64,000 bases of DNA, taken from NCBI RefSeq assembly GCF_001005295.1, contig NZ_LBMK01000002.1, positions 518,096-582,095 on the forward strand. The letters are read 5' to 3'. Position 1 is the stretch's first letter. Each line of letters opens with the position of its first letter. Source of the DNA: Streptomyces yangpuensis (GTDB lineage: Bacteria; Actinomycetota; Actinomycetes; Streptomycetales; Streptomycetaceae). Below the pieces are notes generated by a model, which was not told the origin of the DNA, did not search any database, and saw only the letters and a list, made by a program, of their open reading frames with translations. A program made the translations under genes and the position numbers. Below are positions 60,561-64,000 of this stretch, piece by piece.

Positions 60561-60776
60561 TCAGCGGTAGTCGTCCTCGTCGAGCTGCACCACGCGCGCC
60601 TGCTCGGCGGCGTCGCCGTCCGCGGCCTGGCCCGCCTCTCCGCCGGTGGCGGGGTCGTCGTCGCCCGGTCGGAGATCGGCCTGCTGCTCCGCCACATCCG
60701 CCTCGGGGGCCTCAGGATCGAGGGATTCCGGAAACCGCTCCCGGAAGGTGTCCGGCTCCGCAGGGTCGACAGTCAT
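60561..60776 (-). CDS. Small acidic hypothetical protein
   Basis: This 71-residue protein is very acidic (Asp/Glu/Ala/Pro/Gly), with a conserved-looking end RVVQLDEDDYR, and probably disordered. The ATG at 60776 has GAGGGGAG just upstream; a longer frame begins at 60803 without one. No function is assigned. The short gap to 60925 holds divergent promoters. Confidence 0.7.
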   Translation of the reverse strand: MTVDPAEPDTFRERFPESLDPEAPEADVAEQQADLRPGDDDPATGGEAGQAADGDAAEQARVVQLDEDDYR

Positions 60777-60911
60777 GCCGCTCCCCTCGCTTCCTTGTGT
60801 CACTTACGAGCCTAGGAGGATCGCGGATGCACCGCTATGCGGATCCGTACAGCGGTATGTCCGCGATGAGACTGTGACCGCGAACACAACAAGTGGAACG
60901 TGATCCTCTCG

Positions 60912-60917
60912 TAACAT
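60912..60917 (+). promoter_or_regulatory. -10 box for leaderless hydrolase mRNA
   Basis: TAACAT followed by 7 bases and the ATG at 60925. No Shine-Dalgarno. Confidence 0.6.
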
Positions 60918-60924
60918 TGCCCGC

Positions 60925-61920
60925 ATGTCTTCGACCGAGCTGCCTGGCGTACGGTCCACCGTCGCACCGCCCTCCCCAGCGGGAGCGGTCCGGCTGGCCG
61001 ACGGGGAGCAGCTGCGCACCGCGGTGCTGCCCGGACTGGAACTGGCCGTCCGGGTCCGCCCGCCACAGCGCGCCGACCTGCCGCCCGCCCTGTTCGTGCA
61101 CGGGCTGGGCGGCTCCTCGCAGAACTGGTCGGCCCTCATGGCGCAGCTGGCGGACACCGTCGACGGCGAGGCCGTGGACCTGCCCGGCTTCGGCTGGTCC
61201 CCGCCGCCCGCCGACCGCGACTACTCCGTCACCGCGTTCGCCCGCGCCGTCATCCGCCACCTCGACGCCGCGGGGCGCGGGCCGGTGCACCTCTTCGGCA
61301 ACTCCCTCGGCGGAGCCGTCTCCACCCGGGTCGCGGCCGTCCGCCCCGACCTCGTGCGCACGCTGACACTCGTCTCGCCGGCCCTTCCCGAGCTGCGCGT
61401 GCAGCGGGCGGCCGTGCCGACGGCGCTCCTGGCCCTGCCCGGGGTGGCCGCACTCTTCAGCCGCATGACCCAGGCCCTCAGCGCCGAACAGCGCACCCGG
61501 GGGGTGACGGAGCTCTGTTACGGAGACCCCTCCCGGGTGACTCCCGAAGGGTTCCGCAACGCGGTGGAGGAGATGGAGCGCCGGATGGCGCTCCCGTACT
61601 TCTGGGACGTGATGACCCGCACCTCGCGCGGCATCGTCGACGCCTACACCCTCGGCGGCCAGCACGGACTGTGGCGGCAGGCGCAGCGGGTGCTCGCCCC
61701 GTCCCTGCTGGTCTACGGTGGCCGGGACCAACTCGTCTCGTACCGTATGGCGCACAGGGCGGCAGCGGCCTTCCGGGGTTCGCGGCTGCTGTGTCTGCCG
61801 GAGGCCGGGCACGTGGCGATGATGGAGTACCCCGAGGTGGTGGCCGCCGCCTTCACGGAGCTGCTGCGCGACACCCGCGCGGAGGCTGCGGACCGGGACA
61901 CCGAAGACGGCAGGGGCTGA
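60925..61920 (+). CDS. Alpha/beta hydrolase
   Basis: This 331-residue AB hydrolase 1 family enzyme has HGLGGSSQNW (oxyanion region), nucleophile elbow GNSLGG, an Asp in YGGRDQLVS and a catalytic His in EAGHVAM. An N-terminal extension of about 50 residues precedes the core. The substrate is unknown. The mRNA is probably leaderless. The DUF3152 gene follows after 6 bases, so they form an operon. Confidence 0.92.
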   Translation: MSSTELPGVRSTVAPPSPAGAVRLADGEQLRTAVLPGLELAVRVRPPQRADLPPALFVHGLGGSSQNWSALMAQLADTVDGEAVDLPGFGWSPPPADRDYSVTAFARAVIRHLDAAGRGPVHLFGNSLGGAVSTRVAAVRPDLVRTLTLVSPALPELRVQRAAVPTALLALPGVAALFSRMTQALSAEQRTRGVTELCYGDPSRVTPEGFRNAVEEMERRMALPYFWDVMTRTSRGIVDAYTLGGQHGLWRQAQRVLAPSLLVYGGRDQLVSYRMAHRAAAAFRGSRLLCLPEAGHVAMMEYPEVVAAAFTELLRDTRAEAADRDTEDGRG

Positions 61921-61926
61921 GGGGTC

Positions 61927-63474
61927 GTGGGACGACACAGTCGAAAATCCGGGGCGCCCGCCCCGGAGTCCGCTCCGGCGCAGGCGCCCGCCGCAGCGCG
62001 CCCGCAGGCGCAGCCGGATCCCGCCGGTTACGAGGACCCGTACCCGTACGACGCGTTCGGCAACGAGGCGTTCGCCGGCGACGTCCACGGCGGTGACGCC
62101 TTCGGCGACGACGTGTTCGGCAACGGGGCCCCGTACGCCGGGTGGCCCGAGCCGACCGTCACCCACCAGGGATACGTGTCGCAGTACCTGCCCGCCGCCG
62201 GTGAGCGGGCCGACGGCCACCCGCAGCAGTACGAACCGGGCGGCGCCTGGGGCGCCCGGCCCGACTCCGGCCCCGACTCCGGCGCCGTGTACGGGGACTG
62301 GCGCGGGGTGCCGCGTTCCCGCCCCGAGGCCCCCGCGGCCGGGGCGGCGGGGCAGGCCGCGCTCCTGGACTCCGGCACCCCGGCCTTCGGCACGCCCGCC
62401 GTGGGCTTCCCGCAGGTCACCCTGACGCCGCCGGCGCAGGTCCCCGCGTACAGGGGGCCGGAGGCCGACGCCTTCACCTCCACCGGATCGCACCGCCGGG
62501 TGCCCGGCCCGCGCAGGCCGGCCGACGCCGGGACGGTGGCCGCCGAGCCCGCCGAGCCCGCCGAATTCGCCGCCGAGCCCGCCGAGCCCGCCGAGGGTGA
62601 GTCCGCCGCCGAGAAGTCCGGCCGTGGCAAGAAGGCCCTCGCGTACACCGGCATGGCCATGGCCGCGGCCGCGGTCACCACAGTCCTCGCGGTCGTCGTC
62701 GGGGGCCAGACGTTCCTCGACGGCGACGCCGACGAGACCAGGGCCGGCGGGCCCGCCGCCACCGACAAGGACCGCAGCGACCCGGCCGCCTCCCGCTCCG
62801 ACGGGCGCCCGACCCCGAACGGCGGCGCGGCCGTACCCGTCGCACCGCCCGCCGTCGCGCCCGCGCCCGAGCTGACCTACGAGCAGCAGATGGCCGCGCA
62901 GCTGCCCCTCGACCCGAAACTCGCCGGCCCCGGCACCTTCGACACCGTGCCCGGCGTGGCCAAGGCCCCCGGCAAGGGCAAGATCGTGCGCTACCGCGTC
63001 GACGTCGAGCAGGGCCTGGGCCTGGACCCGCAGCTCTTCGCCGAGGCCGTGCACCGCACCCTCAACGACGACCGCAGCTGGGGCCACGGCGGCACCAGGA
63101 CCTTCGAACGGGTGCCGGGCGGCAAGGCCGACTTCGTGATCACCCTCGCCAGTCCCGGCACCACCGGGATCTGGTGCGCCAAGTCGAATCTCGACACCGT
63201 CGTCGGCAACGTCTCCTGCGACTCGGCGAGCACCGAGCGGGTGATGATCAACGCCTTCCGCTGGGCCCAGGGCTCCGAGACCTACGGCCCCGACCAGATG
63301 CTGACCTACCGTCAGATGCTGATCAACCACGAGGTCGGGCACCGGCTCGGACACGACCACGTCAACTGCCGCACCCCCGGAGCGCTCGCCCCGGTCATGC
63401 AGCAGCAGACCAAGTCCCTCAACATCGACGGCATCCAGTGCAAGCCCAACCCCTGGGCGTTCCCGGAGAACTGA
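61927..63474 (+). CDS. DUF3152 membrane-anchored metalloprotease-like protein (Rv3207c-like)
   Basis: This 515-residue protein has residues 1-235 that are disordered, rich in Ala, Pro, Gly and Glu and with repeated AEPAEP units; a transmembrane helix lies near 240-260. The exported C-terminal domain holds the metzincin-like zinc motif HEVGHRLGHDH, starting at His468 (HExxHxxGxxH), and four Cys residues that could form disulfides. The GTG start at 61927 follows GAGGGG. Proteolysis of wall or secreted proteins is inferred from the motif only. The position matches Rv3207c (recalled). Confidence 0.9.
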   Translation: MGRHSRKSGAPAPESAPAQAPAAARPQAQPDPAGYEDPYPYDAFGNEAFAGDVHGGDAFGDDVFGNGAPYAGWPEPTVTHQGYVSQYLPAAGERADGHPQQYEPGGAWGARPDSGPDSGAVYGDWRGVPRSRPEAPAAGAAGQAALLDSGTPAFGTPAVGFPQVTLTPPAQVPAYRGPEADAFTSTGSHRRVPGPRRPADAGTVAAEPAEPAEFAAEPAEPAEGESAAEKSGRGKKALAYTGMAMAAAAVTTVLAVVVGGQTFLDGDADETRAGGPAATDKDRSDPAASRSDGRPTPNGGAAVPVAPPAVAPAPELTYEQQMAAQLPLDPKLAGPGTFDTVPGVAKAPGKGKIVRYRVDVEQGLGLDPQLFAEAVHRTLNDDRSWGHGGTRTFERVPGGKADFVITLASPGTTGIWCAKSNLDTVVGNVSCDSASTERVMINAFRWAQGSETYGPDQMLTYRQMLINHEVGHRLGHDHVNCRTPGALAPVMQQQTKSLNIDGIQCKPNPWAFPEN

Positions 63475-63600
63475 CGCACCCCGACCGGCTTCCCCTGCCC
63501 GGCGGCCCGGCCCCCCTGCCGCGGAGCTTTCGAGGCTGTACTTCTAGCGTGCTCGAACGCGAACCGTACGGGAAAGTTACGACTCTTCACCCCTTCCGGT

Positions 63601-63628
63601 GGCGCGACGGACAACCGTCCGTCGCGCC
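63601..63628 (+). terminator. Terminator after DUF3152 gene
   Basis: Perfect 12-bp arms GGCGCGACGGAC/GTCCGTCGCGCC and an AACC loop. Confidence 0.82.
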
Positions 63629-63703
63629 TGCGGCAGATCCGCTTGAGTTCTCCAGCGGCGGGTCGCCTGACCGACGGCGACCGCCTGAACCGGGAGATCG
63701 GGG

Positions 63704-64000
63704 GTGCCACTCGTGCGGATCGGACTGCTCACGGAAGGTGGTTATCCGTATGCGACGGGCGAGGCCAGGCTGTGGTGCGACCGGCTCGTGCGCGGACTCC
63801 CGCAGCACGAGTTCGAGCTCTACGCGCTGAGCCGCAGCGCCGAGCAGGAGCGCACCCGGGTCCCGCTGCCCGAGCACGTCACCCGGGTCCGCACGGCCGC
63901 CCTGTGGGCACCCGCCGACGACGGGCGGACCTACTCCCGGCGCGAGCGGCGGCGTTTCGCCGGCTGCTTCGAGGAGCTGGTCCACGGCATCTGCGCCGCG
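63704..64000 (+). CDS. DUF3492-type family 4 glycosyltransferase (partial, N-terminus only)
   Basis: The first 99 codons are visible before the window ends. The GTG at 63704 has GGGAG 7 bases upstream (an alternative GTG at 63713 is further from it). RIGLLTEGGYPYATGEARLWCDRLVRGLPQHEFELYAL is the start of the DUF3492/PelF-like retaining glycosyltransferase family, which uses a nucleotide sugar to build a surface polysaccharide or glycolipid. The rest lies outside. Confidence 0.85.
   Translation, partial: MPLVRIGLLTEGGYPYATGEARLWCDRLVRGLPQHEFELYALSRSAEQERTRVPLPEHVTRVRTAALWAPADDGRTYSRRERRRFAGCFEELVHGICAA

Noticed and set aside
1..64000. Search for tRNA, rRNA, insertion sequences, prophage or TTA (bldA-dependent) codons
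   Set aside because: None were seen. The few TTA strings I checked in coding regions were out of frame. A systematic scan was not possible by eye.

Overview
The window is a high-GC, gene-dense stretch of an actinomycete chromosome, almost certainly Streptomyces or a close relative. Supporting signs are codons with G or C at most third positions, frequent GTG starts, GTGA/ATGA start-stop overlaps, a mycothiol gene (mshB), two BldK/Opp-type peptide transporters side by side, and several small proteins typical of actinobacteria. I saw no rRNA, tRNA, CRISPR array, insertion sequence, prophage or attachment site. This looks like conserved core chromosome, not an island.

Layout. 1-6385: a TPM-domain membrane protein running off the left edge, then a leftward succinate dehydrogenase operon (sdhB, sdhA, a Cys/His-rich membrane anchor, a small coiled-coil protein). 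6386-10994: a lone LpqW-like solute-binding lipoprotein and typA/bipA. 11467-24220: two complete, paralogous five-gene peptide ABC transporters (binding protein, two permeases, two ATPases) separated by a double-GNAT acetyltransferase. The paralogous ATPase genes share tracts of complete nucleotide identity. 24581-28377: a tiny membrane protein, mshB, a membrane protein and a proline-rich anchored protein. 28789-35086: a SirB1-like protein, a GNAT enzyme, ferredoxin, dapC and dapE (diaminopimelate pathway), and two exported proteins. 35151-39922: LOG-family protein, FolP2-type DHPS homologue, DivIVA-like protein, 3-methyladenine glycosylase, enoyl-CoA hydratase, DUF3117 and a PAP2-like membrane protein. 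39961-44184: O-methyltransferase, ECF sigma factor, zinc anti-sigma factor, HtrA protease and TatB, an envelope-stress module. 44322-51945: a hypothetical protein, Mrp ATPase, DUF1003 protein, a soluble MgtE-N/CBS protein, a lipoprotein, CorA and a SUFU-domain protein. 52006-55479: a zinc-ribbon protein, PHP phosphoesterase, MarC, a 50-residue protein and a hydrolase. 55582-63474: DEAD-box helicase, MiaE-like ferritin-fold protein, DUF3107, TetR regulator, hydrolase and DUF3152 metalloprotease-like protein. 63704 to the edge: start of a DUF3492 glycosyltransferase.

From memory, the order from the LpqW-like gene through CorA closely follows Mycobacterium tuberculosis Rv1165-Rv1239c, and the helicase-to-DUF3152 block follows Rv3207c-Rv3211. 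The window therefore looks like an old actinobacterial backbone into which the two peptide transporters were added on this lineage. Functional themes are respiration (Sdh), peptide uptake, thiol and DAP metabolism, envelope stress and export (sigma/anti-sigma/HtrA/TatB), and divalent metal handling (CorA, MgtE-N).

The observations I rate highest are: probable gene conversion between the paralogous transporter ATPase genes; a likely CTG start for the DEAD-box helicase; a set of nine genes whose -10 box lies 6-7 bases before the start codon, implying leaderless mRNAs; an MgtE regulatory module with no channel domain next to a DUF1003 protein; and a succinate dehydrogenase anchor of the type reported to hold a membrane-embedded Rieske-like cluster.
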